In this document: positions 8,488-17,661 of the stretch, one piece after another | Numbering within the stretch: the stretch's first letter is position 1 | Layout of the letters: each line of letters opens with the position of its first letter | From: VAZQ01 sp963817015 | Lineage (GTDB): Bacteria > Pseudomonadota > Alphaproteobacteria > Rhizobiales > Xanthobacteraceae | DNA length: 64,000 nt | Direction of reading: 5' to 3' | Assembly (NCBI GenBank): GCA_963817015.1 | Contig: CAWFMV010000014.1 | Coordinates: 204,853 to 268,852 of the forward strand | The notes under the pieces: model-generated | The model's input: the letters and a program-made list of their open reading frames with translations, nothing else | What the model was told of the DNA's origin: nothing | Databases searched by the model: none | Made by a program: the position numbers and the translations under genes

Positions 8488-8748
8488 TTATTCTCCGCGG
8501 ATGGCTTTGAGATAATCGGGCTCCGGCATCTGGTGCAGGAGCGTGAACGGCCGCAGCAGCAAGCCATGCACACCCATGGCGTAGAGCGTGCGCACGTCAC
8601 GCTTGACCAGGGCATCGCGCTCCGGCTCGGCGAGGTCGTAACCCTTGGCGAAGCTCTCGGCCGACTGGAAGAAGGCCTCCCGGCAGGCCGGCTTGCGGTT
8701 GACGTCGCGAATGAGTTTCTGCAGGGCGTAGAGGCTCATGGCCGGCAT
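8488..8748 (-). CDS. Extradiol dioxygenase small subunit (LigA-like)
   Basis: Alpha-helical LigA-type subunit that packs over the LigB active site. Recognised from SLYALQKLIRDVNR, AFFQSAESFAKGYDL and ALVKRDVRTLYAMGVHGLLLRPFTLL. An earlier ATG at 8784 adds twelve residues with no family resemblance, so 8748 (MPAMSLYALQ) is preferred, or 8739. It is the first gene of the minus-strand operon ligA-ligB-hydrolase and diverges from the FAH gene at 8879. The roughly 130-bp spacer should hold both promoters. Confidence 0.87.
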   Translation of the reverse strand: MPAMSLYALQKLIRDVNRKPACREAFFQSAESFAKGYDLAEPERDALVKRDVRTLYAMGVHGLLLRPFTLLHQMPEPDYLKAIRGE

Positions 8749-8878
8749 ATTGGCCGCGCCGTCCCGCAATCGCAAGCATGCCATGGTCGCTGCAACATGG
8801 TCGCGCGCAGCCGCTGGGCTTGTCCGGCGCTGGCGACGCCTCTATAACAGCGCCACAACATCAATGACGGGGCAGGGC

Positions 8879-9743
8879 ATGGCGTCTTTGCGTTTGGCAA
8901 CCTTCAAGGCCAATGGCCGCGTGAGCTACGGCGCGGTCACTGACACGCGGCATCATCGATCTCGGCAAGAAGCTCGCGAAATACCCGACCCTGCTCGATG
9001 TGTTTCGGGCTGGCGCAATCGCGGAGGCGCGCGCGGCCGCGAGTGGCGCTGCCGATCATCAGCTCAAGGGTGTGGAACTTCTGCCGCCGGTCCTGGCGCC
9101 GGAAAAGATCATCTGCGTCGGCATTAACTATCCGGAGCGCAACGCGGAATACAAGGACGGTCGCGAGGCGCCGAAATACCCGAACCTGTTCTGCCGCTTC
9201 CCGAGCTCGCTCGTCGGTTCCGGCGAGCCGATCGTGCGGCCGAAGGTTTCGGAAAAGTTCGACTACGAGGGCGAGATCGTCATCGTGATCGGGCGGGAGG
9301 GCCGCCACATCCCGACCGACAAGGCGCTGTCCTATATCGGCGGCTTGACGCTCGGCAATGAAGGCTCGATCCGCGACTGGCTGCGGCATGGCACGCTCAA
9401 CGTCACCCAGGGCAAGAACTTCGACGCCTCCGGCAGCCTCGGGCCCTGGATCGTGCCGGCGGACGACGTCGATCCTGGCAAGCCGTTGCGGGTGAGCACG
9501 CGCGTCAACGGCGAATTGCGCCAGCAGGACACGACCGACCGCCTGACCTGGGGCTTCGCCTGGCTGATCAACTACATCTCGACCTTCGCGACGCTGCGCC
9601 CCGGCGACCTGATCTGGACCGGCACGCCGACCGGCGCCGGCGGGCATCACAATCCGCCCAAGTGGCTCAAGCCCGGCGACGTGGTCGAGGTCGAGGTGCC
9701 GGAGATCGGCGTGCTGAGCAACGCGGTGGTGGACGAGGCTTAG
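8879..9743 (+). CDS. Fumarylacetoacetate hydrolase family protein, one frameshift as sequenced
   Basis: HpcE/HpaG-like isomerase or decarboxylase or acylpyruvase fold acting late in meta-cleavage pathways. ATG 8879 follows GGGCAGGGC. MASLRLATFKANGRVSYGAVTD is followed by a one-base insertion near 8945. The correct frame then resumes with FRAGAIAEA to the end. Conserved: EKIICVGINYPERNAEY, FDYEGEIVIVIGREGRHI (metal-binding E-x-E), QGKNFDASGSLGPWIV, RPGDLIWTGTPTG. Total about 287 residues, full length. A paralogue lies at 12021. Confidence 0.87.
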
Positions 9744-10043
9744 TGCCACGTTGCCACGCGCTCGTGTCTCTCCGTGATGCGGCGCGCGTGACGCAAACTC
9801 CTCCCTCGCCCCTTGCGGGGGAGGGAGGGGGGGTGTCGACAGACTCGGTGTTTGCGACCACCCCTCTCCCGTCCCTCCCCCGCAAGGGGGAGGGAACGCT
9901 GTGGCACTGACCTTCGCAAACGAAAGTCATGTGCGCGCGTATAGATCGCGATCCGGGACCTACTGAGCCCGCTATTCCCATGCCCGCCTTGGGCGTGCTA
10001 ACCCACATCGAGTTTGTTTGACGCCCGGGGGAAACCGACGCCT
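9744..10043. other. Intergenic region with family C palindrome pair
   Basis: Three hundred bases without a gene. It holds the family C repeat at 9799-9897 and then about 140 bases with no ORF, hairpin or motif I can defend. The last 30 bases (gggggaaaccgacgcct) lead into the next gene. Confidence 0.7.
9799..9897. repeat. Family C inverted-repeat pair, short form
   Basis: Left arm CTCCCTCGCCCCTTGCGGGG...GAGGGAGG and right arm CCACCCCTCTCCC, GTCCCTCCCCCGCAAGG, GGGAGGGA are inverted copies enclosing only about 35 bp. Compare 36141-36342 and the DUF559 units at 1989-2474 and 52741-53233. Confidence 0.75.
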
Positions 10044-11030
10044 ATGGCCAAGTTGCAGCTTACGTTCGCGTCCGCGCTCTATGACCGCATGCAGCCGATC
10101 TATACCGGCGAGGTTCCGGTCGACGGCATCGATCTCAACTTCATCCGCATCGAGCAGCCGCGCCCGATCTTCGACCGCATGTCGGGCGGAGAGGAGTTCG
10201 ACGTCGCCGAATATTCGAGCTCCGAATACGTCCAGCGCTACGCCAACAAGAAATGCCCGTTCGTCGCCATCCCGGTGTTTCCGTCGCGCTGCTTCCGCCA
10301 CAGCTTCATCGGCATCAACAAGAAGTCGGGCATCACCAAGCCGAAGGATCTCGAAGGCAAGCGCATCGGCGTCGCGCTCTACACCATGACGGCCGCGATC
10401 TTCATCCGCGGCATCCTGCAGCACGACCACGGCGTCGACTTCTCGAACTGCACCTGGGTGCAGGGCGCGATCAACGACAAGGGCGCGCATGGCGCGCCGG
10501 TCGTGCTGCCGTTGCTCAAGCCGGTGAAGATCGAGCAGGGCCCGCCCAACAAGTCGCTCGACGACATGATCCAGGAGGGCGTGATCGACGCCACCATCGG
10601 CACCAGCATGCCGGAATCGTTCCGCACCAATCCGAACATCGCGCGGCTGTTCCCGGATTTCGTCGAGCGCGAGCGCGATCACTACAAGCGCACCAAGATC
10701 TATCCGATCATGCATCTCGTCGCGATCAAGAAGTCGGTCTACGAGAAATATCCGTTCGTGGCGACCAGCCTGTTCAATGCGTTCCAGCGCGCCAAGGAGA
10801 TCGCGCTGGTGCGCATGTATAACCAGCGCGCGCTGCGCTACATGATGCCGTGGCTGCCGCGCGATATCGACGAGATCCACGAGTACTTCAACGGCGATCC
10901 GTGGCCCTACGGCGTCGAGGAGAATCGGCCGACGCTGGAAGCGCTGGTGCAGTATCTGCAGGACCAGCATCTGACCGACTGGAAGCCGACGCTGGAAGAG
11001 CTGTTCGCGCCGGTCTACGGCCTTGAATAG
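10044..11030 (+). CDS. 4,5-dihydroxyphthalate decarboxylase-like protein (Pht5 family)
   Basis: 328 residues from ATG 10044 (MAKLQLTFASALYDRMQPI). An upstream ATG at 10014 has no ribosome site. The family has a type 2 periplasmic-binding-protein fold without an export signal, as seen here: YTGEVPVDGIDLNFI, FDVAEYSSSEY, KPKDLEGKRIGVALYTMTA, YPIMHLVAIKK. Named members decarboxylate 4,5-dihydroxyphthalate to protocatechuate, the substrate of LigAB-type enzymes, which fits the neighbours. Many homologues are of unproven function, so the specific activity is a guess. Confidence 0.8.
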   Translation: MAKLQLTFASALYDRMQPIYTGEVPVDGIDLNFIRIEQPRPIFDRMSGGEEFDVAEYSSSEYVQRYANKKCPFVAIPVFPSRCFRHSFIGINKKSGITKPKDLEGKRIGVALYTMTAAIFIRGILQHDHGVDFSNCTWVQGAINDKGAHGAPVVLPLLKPVKIEQGPPNKSLDDMIQEGVIDATIGTSMPESFRTNPNIARLFPDFVERERDHYKRTKIYPIMHLVAIKKSVYEKYPFVATSLFNAFQRAKEIALVRMYNQRALRYMMPWLPRDIDEIHEYFNGDPWPYGVEENRPTLEALVQYLQDQHLTDWKPTLEELFAPVYGLE

Positions 11031-11088
11031 CGGTCTCGAATAGTCCCGCCAACGACCCACATTGTCCCATCCCGCCGGAACCTCTGTC

Positions 11089-11873
11089 ATGTCCAAGCTC
11101 GACACCATCATCAAGGACCTTGTTATCGCGAACCGCATCCTCGCCAAGGAGGACGTGGTCGACGCTTACGGCCATGTCAGCATCCGCAACCCTGACAACC
11201 CGAAGAGCTTCTTCATCTCGCGCTCGCTCGCGCCCGAGCTGATCGAGAAGGAGGACATTGTCGAGCTCGGCCTCGATGGCGAACCGCTGAAGAACGAGAA
11301 GCGCTCGCTCTATCTCGAGCGTTTCATCCATGCGGCGATCTATGAGATGCGGCCGGACATCAATTCCGTGGTGCACGCCCATGCCGAGGACACGCTGCCG
11401 TTCGGCATCGCGGCGCCACCAAGCTCAAGCCGGTGATCCACTCCGGCAGCTTCATCGGCCCGAACGTGCCGGTGTGGGACATCGCCGACAAGTTCGGCGC
11501 CACCAACGTGCTGGTCACCAACATGGCGCAGGGCCGCGATCTTGCCAAATGCCTGGGCAAGAACAGCGTCGCGTTGATGCGCGGCCATGGCTTTGCCTCG
11601 GCGGCGCGCTCGCTGATCGAGGTGGTGCGGCTCTCGGTCTATCTGCCGCGCAATGCGCGCGCGCTGATGCGGGCCAAGATGCTGGGCGGCAAGATCAAGT
11701 ATCTGTCGAAGGGCGAGATGGATGCGCGCAACAAGGGCTACAGCCCCTATTCGAACGAGACCTGGCGCGCCTGGGAATACTGGGCCAACAAGGCCGGCAT
11801 CGGGCACCTGCTGACGCGCCCAGACGGCGGCCCGGTGCATGGCGGCAAGCACGATCACAAGCACGATCATTAG
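11089..11873 (+). CDS. Class II aldolase/adducin family decarboxylase-like protein, one frameshift as sequenced
   Basis: Zinc-dependent class II aldolase fold, about 260 residues. The first frame (MSKLDTIIKDLVIANRIL, DAYGHVSIRNPDNP, VVHAHAEDTLPFGIAA) breaks near 11422 and the second takes over with HSGSFIGPNVPVWDI, LMRGHGFASAA. Metal ligands HAH and GHG are kept. The protein ends in a His-rich tail, GGKHDHKHDH. Relatives in phthalate and vanillate routes decarboxylate hydroxy-carboxymuconic semialdehydes (HCOMODA decarboxylase), which would suit a position beside the Pht5-like and LigAB genes. Confidence 0.82.
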
Positions 11874-11900
11874 TAGATAATGAGGACGGAACTCTCTCGG

Positions 11901-11995
11901 CCTCATGGTGAGGAGCACGCGAAGCGTGCGTCTCGAACCATGGGAGGCCGCCCCATCCTTCGAGACGCGCACTTCGTGCGCTCCTCAGGATGAGG
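11901..11995. repeat. Family A palindrome pair
   Basis: Compact copy of the element at 5317-5452: CCTCATGGTGAGGAGCACGC, GTCTCGAACCATG on the left and CATCCTTCGAGACG, CTCCTCAGGATGAGG on the right, with inner hairpins CACGCGAAGCGTG and GCGCACTTCGTGCGC. It sits between two co-directional genes 25 bp before the next start codon. Confidence 0.8.
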
Positions 11996-12020
11996 GCGGT
12001 GAAGCGCGGAGGATCAAGAG

Positions 12021-12866
12021 ATGAAGCTCGCAAGCTATGTCGCCAACGGCAAGCCGGCCTTCGGCGTGGTCGTCGGCGATGGCGTCGCCACCATGAATGA
12101 CCGCCTTGGTGACCGCTACGCGACCTTGCGTGACGTGATCGCGGCCGGCGCGCTCGACGAGCTGCGCCGCGCGGCGCAGGGTGTGCAGCCTGATCAGAAG
12201 CTCGCGGGCTTGCAGTATTTGCCTGTCATTCCCAATCCCGAGAAGATCATGTGCGTGGGCATCAATTACAAATCGCATGCCGCCGAGCATGGCACCGAGG
12301 CGCCCAAGCTTCCGAACATCTTCCTGCGCTTCATCAACACGCTGGTGCCGCACGACGGCGCCATGATCCGACCCAAAGTGTCGACGAATTTCGATTTCGA
12401 AGGCGAGCTGGCGCTGGTCATCGGCAAGGCTGGCCGTCATATCAAGCGCGAGGACGCACTCGACTACATCGCCGGCTACACCTGCTTCTGCGATGCCACG
12501 GTGCGCGACTTCACCAAATATTCGCTTGCTGCCAGCAAGAATTTTGTCGGGTCAGGCCCGCTCGGCCCCTGGATCGTCACGGCAGACGAGATCCCCGATC
12601 CGACCAAGCTCACGCTGACGACCCGGCTCAACGGCGCCGAAATGCAGCGCTCCGGCACCGACATGCTGATCCACGATATTCCGGCGATCATCTCGTTCTG
12701 CTCGATGTTCACGCCGCTGGCGCCGGGCGATATCATCGCCACCGGCACGCCCGACGGCATTGGCGCCAAGCGCAATCCGCCGGTGTGGATGAAGGCCGGT
12801 GACGTGCTGGAGGTCGAGGTTGACCGCATCGGCGTGCTGCGCACGCGCATTGCTGACGAAACTTAA
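12021..12866 (+). CDS. Fumarylacetoacetate hydrolase family protein
   Basis: 281 residues, intact, with GGAGG 9 nt upstream of ATG. Same fold as the gene at 8879: EKIMCVGINYKSHAAEHG, FDFEGELALVIGKAGRHI (metal-binding acidic residues), ASKNFVGSGPLGPWIVTADEI, LAPGDIIATGTPDGIGAKR. Probably hydrolyses or decarboxylates an acylpyruvate or 2-oxo-enoate product of ring cleavage. Two paralogues within 4 kb suggest consecutive or parallel steps, for example isomerase and hydrolase. Confidence 0.9.
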   Translation: MKLASYVANGKPAFGVVVGDGVATMNDRLGDRYATLRDVIAAGALDELRRAAQGVQPDQKLAGLQYLPVIPNPEKIMCVGINYKSHAAEHGTEAPKLPNIFLRFINTLVPHDGAMIRPKVSTNFDFEGELALVIGKAGRHIKREDALDYIAGYTCFCDATVRDFTKYSLAASKNFVGSGPLGPWIVTADEIPDPTKLTLTTRLNGAEMQRSGTDMLIHDIPAIISFCSMFTPLAPGDIIATGTPDGIGAKRNPPVWMKAGDVLEVEVDRIGVLRTRIADET

Positions 12867-12876
12867 TGTACATCGT

Positions 12877-12972
12877 AATTGAGGCAAATACCTCCAATTT
12901 GGAAGAAATGCCTTGTGTTTGATGCCCTGGCCCCGCATAGTGGAGGTATCTGAGGGATTGTTTACCTCAATT
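12877..12972 (+). promoter_or_regulatory. Candidate HipB operator/promoter region
   Basis: The 117-bp leader before hipB contains repeated GAGG/CCTC half-sites: AATTGAGG (12877) facing CCTCCAATT (12891), and GAGGT (12943) facing ACCTCAATT (12964). Spacing differs between the pairs. Autoregulation by HipB through inverted half-sites is known for the family. Assignment here is inferred from symmetry and position. Confidence 0.4.
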
Positions 12973-12983
12973 GTGGTGCGGAT

Positions 12984-13259
12984 ATGCCCGATCTGGTGGA
13001 ACTGGGCAGCGTGATCAGGACTGCTCGCAGGGGGCAGCGTCTCACTCAAAGCGACCTGGCCAGGAAGTCCGGTGTCAGCCGGGCGCGAATCGATGCGCTC
13101 GAGAATTCCAGGGCCGCCGGAATCGGGTTCAAGCCGGTGCTGAGACTGCTCAACGCGCTTGGGCTCGACCTCAAGGTCGGCGAGCTCGACCGAGGGCGTC
13201 CGACACTGGAAGACCTCATGGCGGAAGAAGAGGGCGATGCTGCGCATCTGGACCGATAG
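12984..13259 (+). CDS. hipB: HipB-like XRE antitoxin
   Basis: 91 residues with a helix-turn-helix near residues 20-45 (RLTQSDLARKSGVSRARIDALE) of the Cro/CI type. It overlaps the hipA start by 23 bp, the arrangement of type II HipBA modules, where HipB binds and neutralises the HipA kinase and represses the operon. The C-terminal tail (LEDLMAEEEGDAAHLDR) is acidic. Confidence 0.9.
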   Translation: MPDLVELGSVIRTARRGQRLTQSDLARKSGVSRARIDALENSRAAGIGFKPVLRLLNALGLDLKVGELDRGRPTLEDLMAEEEGDAAHLDR

Positions 13260-14568
13260 CCGGCACGCGGGTTTTCTCGATCGGCATGGGAACCGTGGCG
13301 GGACCTTCGCGTATGAGCCGGAACTCGCGACGGCGCGTGCGGTCTCGGTCACCATGCCGGTGCGGCTCGCCTCGTGGAATTCGAGCGATGGGCTGCTGCC
13401 GATCTTCGACATGAACCTGCCCGAAGGCGTGCTGCGCGCACGGCTTTCTGCAAGCTTCGCCAATTCTTTTCGAAGCTCGCCGTCCGGAAGCTTCGATGAC
13501 ATTGATCTGCTGGCAGTCGTCGGAGGGGCCCAGATCGGCCGCATCGGTTGCTCACCTGCGGAGACTGAGCTTGCGGACGATGTGCCGTTTCAGTCGATCG
13601 ATGAGATCATCAAGGCCGAGCGTGGCGGAGAGCTCTACGAGCATCTCCTGCGGACATTCGCCAGGCATTCGGGCATATCGGGTGTTCAGCCGAAAGTCCT
13701 GATACGTGGCCTGCAGGATCAACCGCCGAGCGTGAGCGAGCGGCAGCCGCACGGCGTGCGGCCTGCGACCCATATCGTGAAGCTTTGGGATTCAAATGAG
13801 TTGCCGGAGCTGGCCGCGAATGAATATTTCTGCCTGTGCGCGGCCAGGAAGGCCGGCCTTGTGGTGCCCGGATTCCAGCTGTCCGAGAATGGCCATGCGC
13901 TGGTCATCGAGCGCTTCGACCTGAAGGCGGACGGCAGCTATCGCGGCTTTGAGGATTTCTGCGTCCTCAACGGGCTGACCAGCGCGAAGAAATATGACGG
14001 CGGCTACGAGACGCGTCTGTTCAAGCGCGCCGGCGAATTCATCGAGGTCGAGGGCCGCCGCACTGCATTGGAGCGGCTGTTCCGGCTGTTCGTGCTCAAT
14101 TGCGCGCTTCGCAACGGTGACGCGCATCTCAAGAACTTCGGCATCATCTACGACGACGTTGTAGGGCCGGCGCGGCTGGCGCCGGTCTATGACCTCGTCA
14201 CCACGGATGCCTACATCCCCGACGACCCCATGGCGCTGACCTTGAATGGTTCGACCATGTGGCCCGATAAGCGTGCGCTTGTGGTGCTGGCGCAGTCGCG
14301 TTGCGATATCGCAACGAAGGAGATCGGCCAGATCCTGGAGCAGACCGCCGACGCGCTCTGCGATGTGATGGCCGACGTCAAACGCTATTTCAGCGAGGTG
14401 GCCGCGCATCCCGAAATCGGCGACCGCATGCTCAACGCATGGGAAACCGGGATCGCGATGAGCCTCGAGCGATCCGACGACCGCATGCTGTTGCTATCGG
14501 GCGCGCCCACCGGCAAGAAGCCGGCCCGAAAGCAAAGGCGCCGCCCGAAGGCGGCGCCAAAACGGTGA
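13237..14568 (+). CDS. hipA: HipA-family serine/threonine kinase toxin
   Basis: 443 residues from ATG 13237 inside the end of hipB, preceded by GAAGAGGGCG. N-subdomain LPIFDMNLPEGVLRARL. GISGVQPKVL near residues 146-155 matches the autophosphorylated loop region of E. coli HipA. ALRNGDAHLKNFG (Asp295, Asn300) is the catalytic loop and APVYDLV near 315 the metal-binding site. The family phosphorylates glutamyl-tRNA synthetase or other tRNA synthetases; the target here is unknown. A basic tail (KKPARKQRRRPKAAPKR) is unusual and could bind nucleic acid. All key residues present, so probably active. Confidence 0.9.
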   Translation: MLRIWTDSRHAGFLDRHGNRGGTFAYEPELATARAVSVTMPVRLASWNSSDGLLPIFDMNLPEGVLRARLSASFANSFRSSPSGSFDDIDLLAVVGGAQIGRIGCSPAETELADDVPFQSIDEIIKAERGGELYEHLLRTFARHSGISGVQPKVLIRGLQDQPPSVSERQPHGVRPATHIVKLWDSNELPELAANEYFCLCAARKAGLVVPGFQLSENGHALVIERFDLKADGSYRGFEDFCVLNGLTSAKKYDGGYETRLFKRAGEFIEVEGRRTALERLFRLFVLNCALRNGDAHLKNFGIIYDDVVGPARLAPVYDLVTTDAYIPDDPMALTLNGSTMWPDKRALVVLAQSRCDIATKEIGQILEQTADALCDVMADVKRYFSEVAAHPEIGDRMLNAWETGIAMSLERSDDRMLLLSGAPTGKKPARKQRRRPKAAPKR

Positions 14569-14586
14569 TTAGGTGCGAACGAACCG

Positions 14587-15805
14587 TTACTGCACGAGCT
14601 GAATGACCTTGCCGTCCTTGGCTTTGCCTTGCGCCCGGTACTGGCCGATATTCTTGAGCAGCGCCGAGTCCGACACCGTGTAGAGGATCGCGTTGCCGGT
14701 GCCCGTATTGGTGTGCTTGCGCCACACGAAGTTGGGCACGACGATGATATCGTTCTGCTCCCAATCGAAGACTTGGCCGCCGATGTCGGTCTTGCCCTTG
14801 CCCTCGATCACCACGATGAAGGTGCCGCAGGTTTCGCGCTTGGGCTGCGTCTCCTCGCCGGGGCGGATGAGCTGCGCCTGATAGTTCAAGGTCGGGAACA
14901 CCGGCTTTCCGGTCACCGGATTGACGAGCTGCATCTGGATGCCTTCGAACGGATCGCCGGCTTCCTTGGCCAAGCGCTCGAGTGCACCGCGGATCTCGTC
15001 GCCGCGATAGTGAATGTACGGTGCCGGGTCGTTGCCCCAGCCGCGCTGGTGCGACACGAAGGTCGGGACCAGCCCGCCGTTGCCGTAGAGGCGCTCGGAA
15101 TAGCCGTTCCCCTGCAGCGTCGCCTGGCTCTTGGTGTTGCTGCGTGTTGGCCGGCCGGTATTCCTGGTCGACCCAGGCGCAGTCGAGAAACTCCATCAGC
15201 GGCCAATCGAGCATGTCGATCCAGATCACCGGCTGGCCGGACTTCGTTGCCGTGGTCGTGCCAGGTGCCGTTCGGCGTGAGAATGATGTCGCCGCGCGTC
15301 GCCTCGCAGCGCTCGCCCTCGACGTTGGTGTAGCCGCCCTTGTCGGAGAGGATCGTGCGGCTGGCATTGGGTGAGTGGACGTGCGCGGGCGCGATATCGC
15401 CCGGATTGTAGATCGAGATCGCGCAGCGGATGGTGTTGGTGACCTGCAGGCGGCCGTTGAGGCCGGGATTGGTGAGCAGGATGCTCTGCCGGTCGGCGAA
15501 CTCGATCGGCGAGCACGTCAGCCTTGGCGGCAATCGTCGGACAGGCGATCGAGATAGGCCTTGTATTCCTTCCAGCGCCAGCGATAGGCGGCGCTCTTCA
15601 TCTGGTTCGCCGCGACGCGGCCGCTCGCCATCGCGCCGGTGCCGGTCGCGCCGCCAGTGTCGGTGAACCACGGGCGCTGCGCCGGCGCGTTCATTTGGGT
15701 GCGGACCCAGATATTGTCCTTGCCGGCGTCGGTGTTGATCTGCTCCATCAACTCGCGCGCCTTGTTGGAAAGCCCCGGGCGGGCTGCTGGTTCTTGCAGG
15801 GTCAT
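14587..15805 (-). pseudogene. Gentisate 1,2-dioxygenase-like bicupin, three frameshifts as sequenced
   Basis: Fe(II) cupin dioxygenase for gentisate or 1-hydroxy-2-naphthoate. ATG 15805 has a strong GGAGGAGC site; another ATG at 15841 lacks one. Pieces in order: SNKARELMEQINTDAGKDNIW, YRWRWKEYKAYLDRL, then after about 15527 YNPGDIAPAHVHSPNASR and TPNGTWHDHGNE (the histidine metal site of the first cupin), then after about 15240 VIWIDMLDWPLMEFLDCAW, then after about 15135 GWGNDPAPYIHYRGDEI to IVVPNFVWRKHTNTG. Joined, about 400 residues, full length. Located between hipA and lactonase-like genes in the aromatic island. Confidence 0.82.
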
Positions 15806-15955
15806 GTTGCTCCTCCTGATCGGCCGCGGCGAGGCCGCCAAAGTCGGCGATGGTAGCTTCGGTCAAGTAAACAAGCCATGTGCCCTGAAGTCGGGCCAAG
15901 CCGCCTTGCTATTGAGGTATAACGCCCCAGAAACGATTGCAACGGCGGGACAGGC

Positions 15956-16793
15956 TCACCAACCGCAGCGCATGTCTGCGTTTCGGTCAGAGGCAGGCTG
16001 CGCGCCGTTCAGCGCTTTCAGGAAATCCGCGACCGCCTTGGTAAATGCCTGCGGCTGCTCGACGTTGGAGATGTGGCCGGCGCCTTCGAGCTGGCACCAG
16101 CTTGGAGCCCGGCATCGCGGCGTGGATCTGCTGCACCGCGGGGAAGGTCGGCGTCCTTGGTGCCGCAGATCAGCAGGGTCGGGTTCTTGATGCCGCCAAG
16201 CCCAGGCCGCAGGTCGTAGTCGGACAGCGCCTGCGCGCAGCCCGCGAAGCCCTTGTAGGGCGTGGTGCGGATCATGCCGCGGATCTTGTCGAGCACCGGC
16301 GCCTTGGTGGCAACGAAGTCGGGCGGAAACCAGCGGTTGACGGTGACGTCGACCAGCGCCTCCATGCCCTTCTCGGCGCCGAGGTCGATGCGCTCCTTCC
16401 ATTGCTGCGCCGAGACCGGCGTCGAGGCCGGCCCGCAGTCGCAGGCGATGATGCGGTCGAAGCGGTCGGCGTAGCGCTGCGCCAGGAACAGCGCGGTCAT
16501 GCCGCCCATGGAGAGGCCGACAGAAATGCGCGCGCTTGATCGAGAGCGCGTCCATGAGGGCGACCACGTCGGCGGTCAGCATGTCGAAGGTGTACTTGCC
16601 GTCGAGGCACCTGCGTGCCGCCATGGCCGCGCTGGTCATAGCGCAGGATACGGTAGTCGTCTTTCAGGCCCGCGACCTGGTCGTCCCACATCGAGAGATT
16701 GGTGATCAGCGAGTTGCTGAAGATCAGCCACGGCGCGCCTTCGCGGCCGTCGATCTGATAGTTGATGCTGATGCCGTTGGCGTTGGTTTGCAT
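15956..16793 (-). pseudogene. 3-oxoadipate enol-lactonase-like alpha/beta hydrolase, four +1 frameshifts as sequenced
   Basis: PcaD-like hydrolase, about 279 residues when repaired. NGISINYQIDGREGAPWLIFSNS, YDQRGHGGTQVP, VGLSMGGMTALFLAQRYADRF (nucleophile Ser), TLLICGTKDA and LEGAGHISNVEQP (catalytic His) are all present, but in shifting frames. Single extra bases near 16608, 16520, 16151 and 16095 explain each switch. Stop TGA at 15956-15958. Next to a second hydrolase 24 bp away. Confidence 0.82.
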
Positions 16794-16816
16794 GTCACCC
16801 CTTCAGATGAATCGCG

Positions 16817-17603
16817 TCACTTCTTGAAGAAATCGAGCAGCAGCCGCAGCAGCGTCTTCGGCCCGGTGGTCGGCAGGAAATGCCCGGCCTCCTCGATCAG
16901 CTCGAAGCGTGCGCCGGGGATCTTCTTGGCGAGCTCCTCGGTGCCGGCCGGCGGCCGCACGGTGTCGTGCTTGCCGGCAACCACCATGGTGGGGCACGGT
17001 GATCTTCGGCAGCATGTAGATCATGTTGGTCATCGCCAGCATGCGGTGCGCGAGCCCGAAGCCGACCGGATCGTTGGCGAGATAGCGGCCGCGATAGGCC
17101 TCGTAGGCGGCGCGGCTCGCCGAGATCGGGCGGATAGGACTTGTCGAGCGTGATCCCCATGACGCCGCGCATGCCGTCGCGCTCGGCGAGCTCGGCGCGC
17201 TCGTGCAGCGCGCCGGCGCGGCTCGGATCGACACCGGGCGCCGGATTGCACAGCACGATCGACGACACCTGCTCGGGATGGCGCTCGCAGGAAGCGCAGC
17301 ACCTGCGTGCTGGCGGCGGCCACGCACACGAAGTTGTAGGGCGGCTTGAGGTCGAGGTTCTTGAGCACGCCTTCGAGGTCGTCGACCGCGTCGTCGTTGC
17401 TGAACTGCGCGCGCACCTTCTCGGACAGGCCGGCGCCGCGCTGGTCGTAGCGCAGCACGCGGAAACTGCTCCGCGAGGCCGGGCGTGACGCCGTCCCAGC
17501 TGTCGAGCGTGCCGCCCATCTCGTGCAGCAGCACCACCACCGGGCCGTGATCGCCGGCGAGCTGATAGTGAAGGCTTACTCCGTTAGCGGTCATCCAAGG
17601 CAA
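16817..17603 (-). pseudogene. Alpha/beta hydrolase (PcaD-like), four frameshifts as sequenced
   Basis: Full-length hydrolase of about 261 residues after repair: MTANGVSLHYQLAG, VVLLHEMGGTLDSWDGV, LRYDQRGAGLSEKV, FVCVAAASTQVLRFL, IVLCNPAPGVDP, PTMVVAGKHDTVRPPAGTEE and EEAGHFLPTTGPKT. Extra bases near 17463, 17287, 17130 and 16993 break it. The repaired frame stops at TGA 16817-16819. Start may be TTG 17603, which has GGGAGG in place, or ATG 17594. The nucleophile position reads C-V-A-A-A-S rather than G-x-S-x-G, so activity is doubtful or that segment also holds an error. Confidence 0.75.
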
Positions 17604-17661
17604 GGCATATCCTCCCGGTTCGTCGCTCGATTAGAGCATGATGCCGGGGAGGGGAAGGGGG

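Noticed and set aside
7330..8847. 505-codon plus-strand open frame opposite the hydrolase and ligBA genes
   Set aside because: Antisense of three well-supported genes; no family motif.
10014..10043. Ten-residue N-terminal extension of the Pht5-like protein
   Set aside because: No ribosome site at 10014, and family members begin at the second methionine.
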